Counted from the first letter of the stretch, positions 25,401-37,401 are shown. The stretch is 64,000 nt of DNA from Thelephora terrestris (GCA_015956445.1 WIUZ02000004.1:1736001-1800000), one strand, 5' to 3'. Notes: a model not told the origin generated them from the sequence alone. Numbers and translations are program-made.

Positions 25401-25807
25401 CTGCTGTCTCTATTGGAAGGATCGGATTGATGCACCCAAGTCCCGTCGCTCCTCTTTTGCCAGAGTTCGCTTTGAACTGGTGCCAAGCGCTCTACGAGAT
25501 TAGGGACAATGAGGAGAAGGATTCCGCTTTCCGGGGATTCTGCACACTCGTCCAAGCCAACCCAGCTGGGATCGCCAAGGTATGCAGAAATTGGGCCTTG
25601 AAAACATGAATGCTGACATCAATATAGAGCTTGCTCTGGTTCTGCAACGCCATCGTCAGGTGGACCCAACCATCACCAGAGCTGAACGACATGTTTGCAC
25701 GGATCCTTCACGGTTTCAAGCAGCAGGACGCGGCTGGATGGGCGAAGGAGACCGCGGCATTCCCGCCAGTGATCCTCCAACAACTCCAACAGAAGTACGG
25801 ATTGTAG
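22499..25807 (+). CDS. KAP104: Transportin / karyopherin beta-2 (Kap104)
   Basis: Nuclear import receptor that carries PY-NLS cargoes such as hnRNP proteins through the nuclear pore. It is built of HEAT repeats: the N-terminal repeats ([31 protein letters not shown]) bind Ran-[23 protein letters not shown] and [20 protein letters not shown] follow. The acidic H8 loop ([18 protein letters not shown]) is a hallmark of transportin. Then come [40 protein letters not shown] and [18 protein letters not shown]. The end reads [14 protein letters not shown] with TAG at 25805-25807. About eight short introns interrupt it, one of them after VTVKLNN near the start. Length of about 910 residues is normal. 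Confidence 0.96.
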
Positions 25808-26383
25808 AGTGCATTGGTTTCCCCACGCTTCCTGGATATCACTCCATCCATCGTACCACTATCCCCTCTAACTCACGTCCTCACATCATTATTAAATGAC
25901 CCTGCACATATCTTTTTTGTTTTCCATCATTGCGTCTCCATTATTGTGCCCGCCCGTCTCCTGCTTCCTTTTCTCGTCCACGTATCACGACCTCCACCCT
26001 CCCACCATACTCCGACCCCATTCCCCAGTTACTTCTCTCGTGGATTCTTTCATTTTGACTGGTTTGACCTTTTTAGTAGCGTAGTCTTTCGACCGGGCCT
26101 CTGCCCCCATTTGACAGTTCAACTTCGTCGTCGCCTCCTGTTTGAAATCAAGTTGTGTTCTCACTTTCACCATCCCTCGCTTACAATACGCCTGAATTCA
26201 TCGGCATATATCACCACGACTGTTCTGAACGGGAACACGGCGAGTCGCAATGGCAACAAACAAAGTAAGATAAAAAGTGCAACGTTCCAGTGATCACGCA
26301 AAAACTGTCATCACCCGAGGAGATTTGACCTAGCGGGATACAAGGGATGCGTTTATGCGGAGATGATGGCGTGGATTGAATCA
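25808..26383. other. Convergent spacer of 576 bases
   Basis: 3' flank of transportin, pyrimidine-rich on the plus strand (25900-26120), then 3' flank of the next minus-strand gene. No supported gene. Confidence 0.5.
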
Positions 26384-27434
26384 TTATGGGGGAAAGGGCC
26401 GAAATGGTCTGCGATACACGTACTGATAAGTCACTCCGATTATTCTCAAAAACCAGTTCAGGTTAGGGATCTTCGAGTTATTGTCGGGGTGCTCCATCCC
26501 AAAGAACTGGACTAACTGGAGCACCTTTTGGTCTGTGTTTCCGGTGAGTAGACAATAAAAGGACTGGAATGTACGAGGTACGCTGACCATTGTATGCCAA
26601 AAGCTCATTGACGGTCCTGGGGAATATGTCACTGCGGCGACCCCCCTGGTCAAGGAGGTATTGTAGGTTTTCATTGAAGTGCTTCTGCGTTTTGATAAAG
26701 CTGTTGGATCGTCGTGCTTCCCTGGACGAGTGATGAGTCGTGACTGACTGCTATGCCATCAGCACGAGATACTCAACGAGTTATGTATTTGGATTTGCAG
26801 TGTCAAAAGCTCTGTTCTCTGCTTGTCGACCTGGCTACGAACGTCTTTTGGCACGTATTTGTCGAGCTCTTCCTCGACAAGCTTATTGACGGTTTCGTCA
26901 ATGCAAGTATCTATTTGTCTTTCGACTTGAAGGGGGTTGGGGATCAATAATCAATATTATTTCCAAGCCTGTCAACTCTAGATTCATTACTCACTTTGTG
27001 CGGAGATGTGCTGCAGAACCTCGTTGTTGAGGGAGTCCTCCAGCAGCGCTGCCAGACAACCTCAGTACCTCACAGTCTACGCTGGGGTGTGCTTACTCTT
27101 GATTTCATCCTGTTCCGAGGACTGCGTGGAGGTCAGAACACCAAGGTCTTTACGGATTCTGAGGAAACAGATAGTTAGCTGTGAACAACTGACGCAACTG
27201 GAAACGATTACTGTTCAAGCGATTTGTCGATATCGGGAATCCCCGTCGAAGGCGAAGAACTCGCGCTAAGAAGTCTATCGAGAGTCGACTACGTGTACTT
27301 TTCAGCAATCTGGGTGAGAGCCGGTGCTAGGTCAAACCCACATTGACAACCTGGGTCGTTGCCGTGATCGTCGTGCCGATCAAGACCCCCGTCGGGTCTT
27401 GGTTCAGGCCGTTGGTCGTCGCTGGAGCTGGCAT
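26384..27434 (-). CDS. Hypothetical coiled-coil protein
   Basis: Minus-strand gene with about six exons. Proposed start ATG 27434 (MPAPATTNGLNQDPTG). After introns the product includes SPSTGIPDIDKSLEQ, IRKDLGVLTSTQSSEQDEIK, a helical segment VERQIDTCIDETVNKLVEEE then LDKYVPKDVRSQVDKQRTEL, then SNSFIKTQKHFNENLQYLLD, FPRTVNELLAYN, and the end NLNWFLRIIGVTYQYVYRRP. A short conserved pattern, FPRTVxELL with a C-terminal FLRxIG, recurs in small basidiomycete proteins as I recall them; function unknown. A TATA-like element lies about 75 bases upstream of the ATG. Confidence 0.62.
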
Positions 27435-27506
27435 CTCAGGGAGGGGGTGGTAAGATGGGGGGGAAGACTGTGGCGGACTGTGGCGGACCTTGCACTGATA
27501 CCATGC

Positions 27507-27518
27507 CTTATATATATC
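27507..27518 (-). promoter_or_regulatory. TATA-like element
   Basis: On the minus strand it reads GATATATATAAGG, 73-84 bases before the proposed ATG at 27434. Position and sequence fit a TATA box for the minus-strand gene. Confidence 0.45.
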
Positions 27519-27970
27519 TATAACCTACGCCATTCAATCGATACTGGAATCGGCGATAACCAATTTTGGTACGAGCTCGGCGTCGTCCACACCGCAGCCG
27601 ACTCCCGGACCCACGAGGGCACCTCGTGCACTCCGATGTATGCAGTCCAAGATGACCATTTGGAAACTTTGCCTTCCAGCCTTGCAGTCGGCGAGCAAGG
27701 TTCAATCTTTGAGACCCTTCTGGATCTCGAGCTTGAGTACGCACAAATACGATTATCATGAGTTGAGATTCCATGGGATTGGGCGTGGACCAACCTGCTC
27801 TAGATATAGATACTGTAATAAAACATAATGATCGAGTACGAATGCGGTGCCCAGACCTACATCTAGGGTATCGGACATCAGCCTGGAGGCTTACTCGTCC
27901 CGGCGCACAGTGCTCGCGGATGACCAAGATACCACTCCCACAATCTAGCTGCTCTTTTGCGATACATCGT
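27519..27970. other. Gap with weak coding-like frames
   Basis: A plus-strand frame at about 27520-27760 has coding-like composition (YELGVVHTAADSRTHEGTSC, IFETLLDLELEYAQIRL) but has no good start and no family match. It may be 3' flank of the ABC transporter gene. No gene is called. Confidence 0.3.
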
Positions 27971-30703
27971 CTATGTCGATTGGCTCTGTTCTCTCGATGG
28001 TTTGAGTTCTGGAGTTTGCTTGAGGGTCTCCTCGGAGGTAGCATTGAGCTGGGCCGCCATCAATGTCCTGAACCGCGAATTTGGGTTTTTGACGAGTTGC
28101 GCATACGTCCCAGACTCGGTGATACCACCGTCTATGGTTTTGTAAATAGCGGACCAGCAGTTTTCGATCATTGCTGCGAACCTTCCAATACTACGATACG
28201 TTCAGCACGGGCGATGGTTGATAACCGGTGAGCCACAAGCAAACATGTAGTCTGCTTTTTGCGAAGAATCTTGTCGATGGCGTCGTTGACCTGGGGTAGT
28301 GTGAGTAAGAGCGAACCAGGAAAGGTACAAGAAGTGGCTTGCCCTGTGTTCCGAAGTGGCATCCAATGCACTCGTGGCTTCGTCCAATGCCAAGATAGCC
28401 GGTTTCTTCAGAAGCGCTCTAGCAATCGCCAATCGTTGCCTCTGACCACCGGAGAGACTCAGCCGACCAACTGAAAACGGTCCACATAAGTTTTATTAGA
28501 TATATCCACAGAGCAGCTTACTTGGTGTATCGAAGCCCTGGGGCATACCCCAAACAAAGTCGCAGTTTGCTTCCAGCGCGGCAGCCTCAATTTCTTCCCC
28601 GGTGGCGGTCGCATTTCCGTAGGAGATATTGGAGGCGATGGTTCCCGTGAACATGATCGGATCCTGAGGGACCAGACCAATGACATCGCGCCATGATTTA
28701 GTTGTGAATTCCCGTATATCTGAGAGTATGATGTTAATTACACACGAAGGCGCCCAGTCACAGTGATGTACCCACCTTGACCGTCGAAAGTGACCCTCCC
28801 CCGCACGGGATCGTAGTATCGTAAGAGTAGGGATGCCACCGATGATTTGCCGCTTCCACTCTTACCACTGAGTAGATGGTGTCAATAGGACACACCAACC
28901 ACGCATACCAGAAAAGCTTACACGATTGCGACACTTTCTCCAACGTTAAGATCGAGGTTGAAATCTTTCAATATTTCGACACCTTTACGGCTTGGATACT
29001 CGAAACCGACGTTCTCAAAGACCACGCGCCCTCTACGTGCTGGGTCCAGAGCAATTCCGACGTCCGGATTGATCACAGGGATTCGGTCAATGAGCTCGAA
29101 AATCCGGGTACCAGCGCCAACTCCACGCATGATTGAGGTCTGCATTCAGTACGGGGTGAGACTCGTTGGTGAAAAATCCTCGGGGAACCCACAAAGAATG
29201 ACCTGGAAAACCGGTCAGCGGGGGTGATAAATAGCGAAGCGTATTCCATACGTGAGCATTTGTAGGCCCGACCCGACATAGGCAGTGTAAAGAAGCAGAG
29301 TCGACAGGTCCCCGACGGATATCTCGCCCCGACTGACGAGCGTACCACCTAGTGAGCCCCTTAGTTGAGCATGGCATCCACAGTCAGTGCAAAGTTCTGA
29401 CCGTAGCCTAGCAGTGCAAGTAAAGTTATGTTTCCGCTCCAAGCCGTACTCCCATAGAAGATCCCACTCGCATTGGCTTCCCTGCGAGCAAGTTCCAGTA
29501 CATCGCCTATCTTCGCATGGAACTTTTCATGTTCTTGTGGGAGGGCATTAAAAGCTTGAACAGTGCGAAGTGCAGCCAGTGACTCCTGCGCGACCTATGC
29601 GTGGATGAGGAAATTTTTTTCGATGCGTGCGACGTAGATTCTGACCTTGTTCATTTCACCAAGGGCTTCCTGTGTTTGATTCGACAGCTTCTTGAGGTAA
29701 CGACCGTAGAAAACCTGATGGAGATGAGAGGCGAACGAGAGAACGATAAATGCAACGTACAACACCCAATGAGACGGGAGGGACAAGTGCGAGCATCAGT
29801 GTGGTGAGAGCGGGGGATACATAAAACATTGCGCCGACTAAAATAAAGTAGCAGGTCACGAGGGATGTTCCCGACAGGAAATTTTGCTTGCTCACGACCA
29901 GCAGAAGCCATTACGACTGCCCGTAGACCATCGGACAGGTTCTGTGTTACGCTGACAGAATTGAGTAAGGAGCAGCTCGCAGAAGGTGTGATATCCTTAC
30001 CTTTCGCCCACGATACTGGAGTCAACACTCAGTCTACTCAGGACATCACCTTCCCCACGCTCCACAAATTCCACTTCCTGTTTGAGTGCCGCGGTGTAGG
30101 TTCGTTCCCGTAATCGAGCGACAATCCGTTGACCAGCCATCCGCATAAGGATCGCACGCCCGGTGTTCGCCAGAGCGCCAAACGTGAACGCAGCAAACAA
30201 AATTCCCGACGCTTGTCCGAGTGTGAGTCCGTAGGGAATTTGCTGGAAGTTCAATCTCGATGATCATCTAGAAGAGTGATGACATGACGAAAACATACCG
30301 GGTCCACCGAAGTGAAATAATCAATGAGCTTTCCGACAGTGAATGGAATGCTCATCGACACCGAAGACGAGACCAGCAACAATCCCACGGCAAATGTCAA
30401 GGGTTTCTTCTCTGGTTTAGCCAAAGCGATGATCTTCCGGAATGACGACACGCTTTGGTTATTCCCTGCTGTGACAGGGAACATGCGAGACCGTAATGAA
30501 CGTTTGGGTGCCGGAGATGTCGGAGTCGGTGTGCTGTATGTTCGCGAAGACCCCAAACATCTAGCGAGTGGTGCGACAGGACGGCAACGGAACCCGAGTT
30601 GGAGGCATGATCTGTTTACCAAGGGAGTCCGAAACGTCAAATACGTGCGCCGACAGCCAGCAAGTGGATTTGTTGCTGGGTTCAGCACCCGCAAGCCGTG
30701 CAT
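27971..30703 (-). CDS. MDL1: Mitochondrial ABC transporter, Mdl1/ABCB10 type
   Basis: Half-size ABC exporter of the mitochondrial inner membrane; yeast Mdl1 exports peptides from the matrix. Order from the start at 30703: an Arg-rich presequence ([20 protein letters not shown]), then six-helix membrane domain pieces ([75 protein letters not shown]), then the nucleotide-binding domain. Walker [11 protein letters not shown]-loop VPQDPIMF, signature [10 protein letters not shown], Walker [13 protein letters not shown] and H-loop [10 protein letters not shown] are all intact. About ten introns. The end is [11 protein letters not shown]. It is divergent from the lectin gene at 30927, with CACGTGAC between them. 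B-subfamily half transporters are similar, so Mdl2 cannot be excluded. Confidence 0.92.
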
Positions 30704-30836
30704 GAGAAGCGGGTCGTCTTCGTCCTCTTCGCAGTGGGTTTCGTGGAGAGGGTGTTGTATGCCTGAACAGACCTGTCAGGAATGCGCGTCGGAGTTGGTA
30801 ATAACGAGCACCGGCTGTCGGTGACCGCATACACAA

Positions 30837-30844
30837 CACGTGAC
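30837..30844. promoter_or_regulatory. CACGTGAC motif in divergent promoter
   Basis: CACGTGAC lies in the 223-base space between the MDL1-type gene (minus) and the lectin gene (plus). It has the same core as the Mis12, SmD1 and Hrd3 upstream motifs. Confidence 0.35.
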
Positions 30845-30926
30845 GCACAACAGTTCTTCATCCCGCTCTTCGGTGGCAGATTCCGTCAATCTCAAGGGGC
30901 GATCCCTCCATTCTGGTTGAATAACC

Positions 30927-32519
30927 ATGGTCAAATCCTATTTGTTCTGGTGTTTGGCACTGTTCACAAGCGCAGTTCTCGCCAGTGGTGACCTCACGAG
31001 GATAGGAAACAGGACAATCGAAAGGGTGCGTCTTTCCAGAGCATGTCCACGAAACTCTCAGACGCAGTCAAACAAACCTCGCGTCGAATTTGAGCGTTCC
31101 CTTGAGACAACTGTGTTGACAAGCGCTTGCAGACCGTACAACTACGAACCCATTCATTATATGCACCATACGTCGACCAGGACCTACAAAACAGGTGGTG
31201 GGACTTTGGAGGGGATGCCTATGTTGTACGTACCTTGCACTCAATGGCGATGGCTGTATCTCTAGCTGAGGACGCTTTACTCAGAACACCGCAAAGCACA
31301 TCCGGTTGACCCGTGATCGACCCTCAGAAATGGCAAGCGTAGTCGTGCCGTGGTTTCCGCCCTGCTAATGTACTTCGGGTCGACAGGGCTGGCTGTGGTC
31401 ACGTCTGCCTATCACCTCGATTAACTTTGCCATTGAGATCGAGTTCAGAGTCCGTCCCACATATACCTTTGTTAGTATCTCTACTCATCCGTTGCTAGAT
31501 TTCAGGCGCCCCCAATCACCTGTATGGCGACGGTCTGGCAATCTGGTTAACAAAGGGACGCGCCACGCCTGGGCCTGTATTTGGGAGCATGGGTAGGATC
31601 ATCGCAACTGTACTTCACCGACCCATTATGCCAACCGTGATGTAGATAACTTTGAGGGCCTTGGTATATTCCTTGACACGTACGCACGCATCTAAAGGTA
31701 CCTTTGTCTCTCCAATCAATCCCCCTACAGATATTCGAATGGCCGCCATCCATATTCCTTCCCCCGAGTTGTCGCCATGCTCGGCGATGGGAAGACTTCG
31801 TATGACCTGGGCAATGACGGTGACGCAAACGCTATCGGATCCTGCTCTGTGCGTCAGCTCTAGGAGGTGGTCGTTGAGTCCCCCTGACTTTTCCCAGGCA
31901 TTTTTCAGACGAACGAACATTGCAACCAAACTCAAGATTACCTATCTGAGAGACGGGCTTCTTGATGTATGTTTTCCTCCCATACGCCTAGCATTACAAC
32001 TGACGGTAGCGGTGGTCAGGTCAAGATTCACTACAAGGCCTGTGAGTGTACGTGTTTAGAAGCTTGGGAAGGTTTTGACGCATGAAACAGGGGACGATTG
32101 GACGCCATGCTTCACGTTAAGAAACGTTTCGTTACCCGAGGCGCCATTCCTTGGGTTCTCAGCCCTGACTGGCGACGTTTCAGACGAACACGAGTACGCA
32201 TTCCCAGCTTCTGTCAGACTCATCTGAGTTGACAACATTCCTCGTTTGTCTCAGCATCATCAGCGTCACCACCTACTCTGCCATCCTGTCCAGCACAAAT
32301 AACCCGCGCGGCAAGATCCAACCTGAGGGGTCTGGTTACTCCGGGTGGTTCTGGACCCTTGCCAAGATCGTTTTCTTCATCGGCGCCGTTGCGGGTGCTC
32401 TATATGGATACAAAACTTATACTCTGAGGAGCGCACACAACTTCAACAGTTATCCCCGGTCGCCTGGGATTGGGGGCACGGGCCTTGGCGGTGGTGGTTT
32501 CTACGAAAAGAGGTTTTAA
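30927..32519 (+). CDS. Legume-like (L-type) lectin cargo receptor, VIP36/ERGIC-53 family
   Basis: ER-Golgi transport lectin that binds high-mannose glycoproteins. Signal peptide MVKSYLFWCLALFTSAVLAS at the start, then THSLYAPYVDQDLQNRWWDF, FGGDAYV, RLTRDRPSEMA, GWLWSRLPITSINFAIEIEF, HLYGDGLAIWLTKGRATPGP, DNFEGLGIFLDTYAHA, HPYSFPRVVAMLGDGKTSYD, TNIATKLKITYLRDG, PFLGFSALTGDVSDEHD and IISVTTYSAILSS. The carbohydrate- and calcium-binding blocks (YGDGLA, DGKTSYD) are intact. A C-terminal membrane helix (FWTLAKIVFFIGAVAGALYG) and a Gly-rich cytosolic tail ending in EKRF follow. About nine short introns. It resembles Emp46/Emp47 and VIP36 without a long stalk. Confidence 0.9.
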
Positions 32520-33283
32520 TCTCTTAACGCGGATCGCTGAAAATGCAGCACCAAGTCTTGATCAGAAAGTACATCGTTGCCTTGGGAAATGGATGTCCTT
32601 TGTAGTCACAATACACGTCCTCTTATTCATTCGTGCCTGCCTTGGATTGTTTTCGGATCACCAGCCGAGCCCGATGAGCAGCCAAAGCTTCAAGTAATTC
32701 ATATCGGATGTGCCGACTGAAGCGCATCAGTGCTACGCCGCCACTGACCGCCATGTCATGGATCTGGCCGGAGTCGCACGTGACGGGCGCGAGATCCTTT
32801 CAGTGGTGGTCGGCAACACGGGCCATCCGATCGTCGGGCGCCTATGGCCTCCACAACCGAAAACCAGTTGCGAGCCTTTGAGGACAACGTATCGAAGTTT
32901 TCGTGAGATAGAAAAATCAACAATAATTCAATGCACAGGGAACCTGGATAAATCTATGGCAGACTCGCCCATCTGCTTTCTATAAAGGCGACTTATGAGT
33001 TATTGAATAAAAATTGTGGTCATCCACGTCGATTGCAGCCTTGCATCCGACAATGATATCTATTTATTTATTTTTAATGGGATTGTTTTAGCGGGACTTG
33101 AGTTGGTTCGCTGCGATCCTCAGTCGGGCGGGGGTAGGGAGGGGTAGGGCTGGGTACGGTTCCCATTTTTGTTTTGCACGCTAGTTACGTAATAGAGGGT
33201 AAATGCAAATGTGAAGCTGGTGCGGAAGGAGGCTCGACAAGACCACCTTGGAACTCCTCATCCTATTCTCGAGACTGAACATA
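32520..33283. other. 764-base spacer with AT tract and G-rich tract
   Basis: 3' flank of the lectin gene, a CACGTGAC motif at 32777-32784, an AT-rich stretch near 33057-33080, then a G-rich tract at 33126-33154. No coding frame is supported. Confidence 0.6.
33126..33154 (+). other. G-quadruplex-like tract
   Basis: Six runs of three to five G (33126-128, 130-134, 137-139, 141-144, 147-149, 152-154) with loops of one or two bases. This fits the usual G4 pattern of four or more G-runs with short loops. It lies about 130 bases before the start codon of the next gene. Confidence 0.7.
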
Positions 33284-36200
33284 ATGCCTCTCAAAGGCCA
33301 CCAGAGGACCAGAAAACAGAAGGCCCACGTCGCCGAAATGGGAAAACAGCGGTGGTTGCCTAAGTCACATCCTGACGAGGCAGAGGGAACCAGCCCCGAG
33401 GCAGAGGATATCATCCCTGAAATCATTGTTCCCAGGGACCGCCGTCTTTTCTCGAAGGCAGAGAAGAGATTTAGAAGGGAGCGCGATGAAAACCGAAGGT
33501 TTCGACGAAATTCGATGAGACGAGAACAACACCTGCACGAGAAGGTGAAGAGGTTGGAAGAAGAGTCACAGGCTCAGTTCGAAGAGGGGGTAAAGGAAGG
33601 GGTGAGGGTGACCCGTGAAGGCGAAGTTGAAGGGCTCCAAGGTAAGGTCAGGGACCTGAAGAAGGACCTGGCAAGACACAACGCTCGCGACCGTCGAGAA
33701 CCATCGCGAGTCGACCACGCGGTCCGGAAGGCTTTGACATCCGATGGCGACCCTGACCCGAATCTACCGATTGTACGGTATGTCAAGGACCGACGAGGGA
33801 TCGTTCGAGACTGGGCGCGCAAGGCGATTTTGACGCTCGTCAATGTGGGAGTCCCGATATCAAAAACGTGGATCGTCACGAAAACAAACGCGGACGCACT
33901 AGGAATCGTGATTATTGGGCGATGGAGTACCCGGACGAGTGGGCGAGTAGTTCGCGAGGGGGGAATCGCGGCGGGACTCATGATAACGGGATATGTTTTG
34001 ACGTGCATTTGTTCGTAGTTCAAATGCTTTGATTACCTTCGCCACTCACTCGTTATTCAAGCGATGACAATCAGTGGTGATGGGACCACCCACAAAAATA
34101 TTGAATTCTCGTCAAGGCACGCCACAATCATATCTTCAGACAACACCCCCCCGAAGGACATCTTCCTTGGGGTTATCCCCGAGGTAAACCACACCACCAG
34201 CACTCAATTTGAGGGTTGGAAACATACAGTACAGGACCTGTGTGGAACATACAACAAAAGTCCTATTGGGAACGCTGCCCCTGCCGACCCGACTAGGATA
34301 TGGGAGAAGTTGAGAGGGTATCTGAGCGATCACGCTGCGGACCAGAAGAAGCTCTCGGGCATGCTGGAGCATTTTCGGCGGGATTGCGATCGAGAACTCC
34401 GAGGGGAAGCTGCGATGCTCTCGGGCGAGTACAGGGAGGAGTGGGAGCAGGTGTTCAAGGAGAAAGGGAAGGAGATGATTGATGAGCTTGGCGGTCCTGA
34501 GCTTTACAACACACTCTCGCTCGGTGAGCAGCTTCAGTTTGCAAAGCGGCTAATCCATGAGGCACAGATTTGCCTTGGCGAACGGGTATATCAACGGTTG
34601 CCACCCGACGAGAAGGCAGCCATAGATTACTGGGTCTGGTCCGGGTGCGCGATGCACAAGGATCTGAATGCGATGAAAGGCGGGGTTAACCGGATGGCAA
34701 GCTGGTGGAAGGAACATGGTGATGGAACTGCTCCAGTTGCGTTGATGAACAAGTTCAAGGCAATCGCTGCAGATTCTGGCTCACTTCCAGAGGAATCGCT
34801 GGCTGCAACTGGAGATAGGGGAGGAGCAAAGCTGACAGGCCTTCTAGGTGCACTCGTCAAACACAGGGAGACAAAGAAAGGCCACCAGGAACGTTTTCGG
34901 GCATTCTCGATGAAGTTTCTCGACACGTCACAGCCAATTCAATTCCCGGACACGAGCAACAATCGATATCAAAGTCATGGCTTTGCCGCAACCGAAATTC
35001 TCCACCACCGAGATCTCTACCTCTCTTTCTTACATGAAGTGGCTGACTCGAAATCCCTGCGTGGCGAACTGAATCACCTCGAACGGAATGTCCTGGCTGG
35101 TCTCAACGACCCTCCCACACTCTCAGAACTCTCTGTTATGTCACTCTACTCTCAGGCGATCAGCATTCCTTTTATTCAGCACATCCGCGCCCCAAATGAT
35201 CTCCCCTTGAACGGACTAGATCTCGGTACCGACTACGATCTTATCAAAAGTCACATGGAGGCCGTCATCAAGGAACCCAATCTTTTAATTGGACAGGCCA
35301 CCTCACATGAAATCGGGACATTGTACGGGCACCCATGGGATAACGAGGCTGTCATCGAGTTTATCCAAGCCAACCGGAGCTCCCTCCCGAATCTACGAGA
35401 TATTTTGGTCGCCTTCTTCCAAGGCGCACTTGAGACATGGCAAAGTTTTACTCGGGATATTTGCGGTGAGGCTAAGGTGACGGGCGCAACCCCCGAGCAA
35501 CGGCGTCTTGCTTTCAGGCATCCGGCAAATGACCTCAATGAGGGCGCACTTGGTCTTCTTCGCCGAGAGTACCGTGCCTTCCCAAAGATCACGTTCAGCA
35601 TGGTTAACATGAAGCTCATGTCAAGGTCAGTCCTATATAGTTTTGTGTGTCGAGTCGGAATACTCACAGCATCTGAAGGCTGAATCCAGGCACCGTGGAT
35701 TACATGGGCAATCTCTCTCCCGATGGGAAGCGTTTCCTTCGAGGCCAAGCCCGAGAACAGGATGAGAGGAAAGAGCACAGAGGCTTCCTTCTATCGCAGG
35801 CAGAAGAAGACTCCAGGAATGCAAAGGAAAAGCGAGCGGCCTCGGACCGACGCAAAAAACGGGTTGACGATCGACAGGCGAGACTCAACAATTTTGAGCC
35901 AATCCTCAGCATCAAAGAGTTGAAGAAGATGACTGTCGATGGTGACAAAGCAGCCCGAATCAAGGAACAGCTGTCTTGGCACAAGCATGTTGGTAAGGAC
36001 GTCAACATTCCAACGGGATTTCATGCATTCCGTAAGCCAAAAGCCTGGGTGGCCATGATTCAAGCAGTGCGGAGAAGCCTTCGTGGGGAAGCCCACCTGA
36101 AAGCCAAAGGTATGTACAGGTGGATTCCATAACGGAACAAGCTCAGGGATCACACAGAGCCCGAGGCGATTGATGAGGACGTTGATCCCTTTGCCGGCAT

Positions 36201-37401
36201 TGAGACTGCATCATCATCGGACGCAGAACAATGCAATGATGACGACGGTTTTGCCACTTTTCACAGTCGCGATGAACGTCTCCTTGCCGACCTTGCTCTT
36301 TTTGATGACGTCTGCCTTGATTCGGCTGCCAGCTCTGAAAACGAAACGACTGGCATTGAGGACGGGGACACAGACTCGGAGGTCGAAGGCACTTACCTTT
36401 CTGACAAAGGTATGGATCCCAAAGAGGTTGAGGATGAAGGGCCGACAGACCCCAGCCATTGGTTTTCGGATGGTGCGGGCCTTGGAATCATCCCGCCGAT
36501 GCCTACCCAACAGACCGAAAATCAACAGCCTCAGCACCTTGCTGGGTGCAAGTGGACCAGCGAGAACTGGTCTTGCTCTTACGACGCCGTGTTCATGTCA
36601 CTCTGGGCTATCTACAAGCAGTCATCTCCTGGCTGGCGTGAGGGCTGGGTAGAGTACTCACCAAACTGGAACGGTCCACTCAGCAATAATTTTGATCATC
36701 TTATCCTCCTCGCGCACACCCCAGTCAGCCCCGAAAGCCAAACCGAGTGGTTTTGTCGTTATCGCGATCGCTTTCGCGACCAACTGTCGTGCGCCGATCT
36801 GGGCTCATTCCCACGTTTGGGACCGGTCCCAGCCTCAGCTTCTCGGATCCTCCAGCTTACCTTTGGCCGGTCTGATGGGCCTTATGTTGAGCAGGACCTT
36901 ATCTGTTCAAGATGTGGGGCGCTCACCAAGGCCAAAATTGACACCCGTTTCCTCATGGGCGGTCTTGGACGTGGTTCCCGGCGGAACCCTGCCTCTTTGC
37001 ATACCGTCTGGGAAGAGTTCCTCCGACGCTACCAGACGAAACCATCGCCTGGGCAAGCCGGATGGTGCTGCCGTGGTCAAAAAAGAGTCGAGCGGTTGAG
37101 GATGCCGGACGTCCCTTGGATCTGGTTCGAACGAGAGAAGACTTCACCCGTGGGACCCTCCCCGACTATCACATTCGGCTCCTCGCCCCAACAGCTCACC
37201 TATAGCCTGCGAGCCATCATCTATGCTGGCGGAAACCACTTCACGGTCCGGTTCCGTGAAGGATCCAGCGGGTGGTGGAAGCACGACGGCCAGCTCATGT
37301 CCGGAGTCCCGCAACCCGATAACATCCAATCCGAGGCCGAACTTCTCACGAACAACGAACGCTTCGCTTGCATTTCAATTTATCGTCGGGATGACCTTTA
37401 A
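33284..37401 (+). CDS. Large accessory-family protein with D/D/E-like blocks and C-terminal Cys/His peptidase-like domain
   Basis: About 1,300 residues, seemingly one gene. Exon 1 is 33284-34010: start MPLKGHQRTRKQKAHVAEMG, a basic coiled coil, then DHAVRKALTSDGDPDPN. A 51-nt intron (34011-34061) joins it to TISGDGTTHKNIEFSSRH. Next come DHAADQKKLSGMLEHFR, VWSGCAMHKDLNAMKGGVNR, FPDTSNNRYQSHGFAATEIL, a helical part (PTLSELSVMSLYSQAISIPF) and HPANDLNEGALGLLRREYRA. An intron at 35626-35678 joins KLMSR to LNPGTVDYMGN. A Glu/Asp-rich linker follows, then a papain-like or USP-like domain: Cys in ENWSCSYDAVFMSLW (36574-36576), a CxxC (36904-36915), His in AGGNHFTVRF (37237-37239) and Asp 37285-37287. 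One junction near 36110-36155 is unresolved because TAA 36130-36132 is in frame. I recall similar proteins repeated in agaric genomes; function unknown, perhaps mobile. Confidence 0.7.

Noticed and set aside
34064-35683. Treating the 539-codon ORF as an independent gene
   Set aside because: A 51-nt intron joins it in frame to the upstream ORF, and an intron joins it to the next ORF; it lacks a good start of its own.
33284-37401. KDZ (Kyakuja-Dileera-Zisupton) transposase
   Set aside because: Protein is of similar size but its conserved blocks do not match KDZ motifs I know; no terminal inverted repeats seen by eye.
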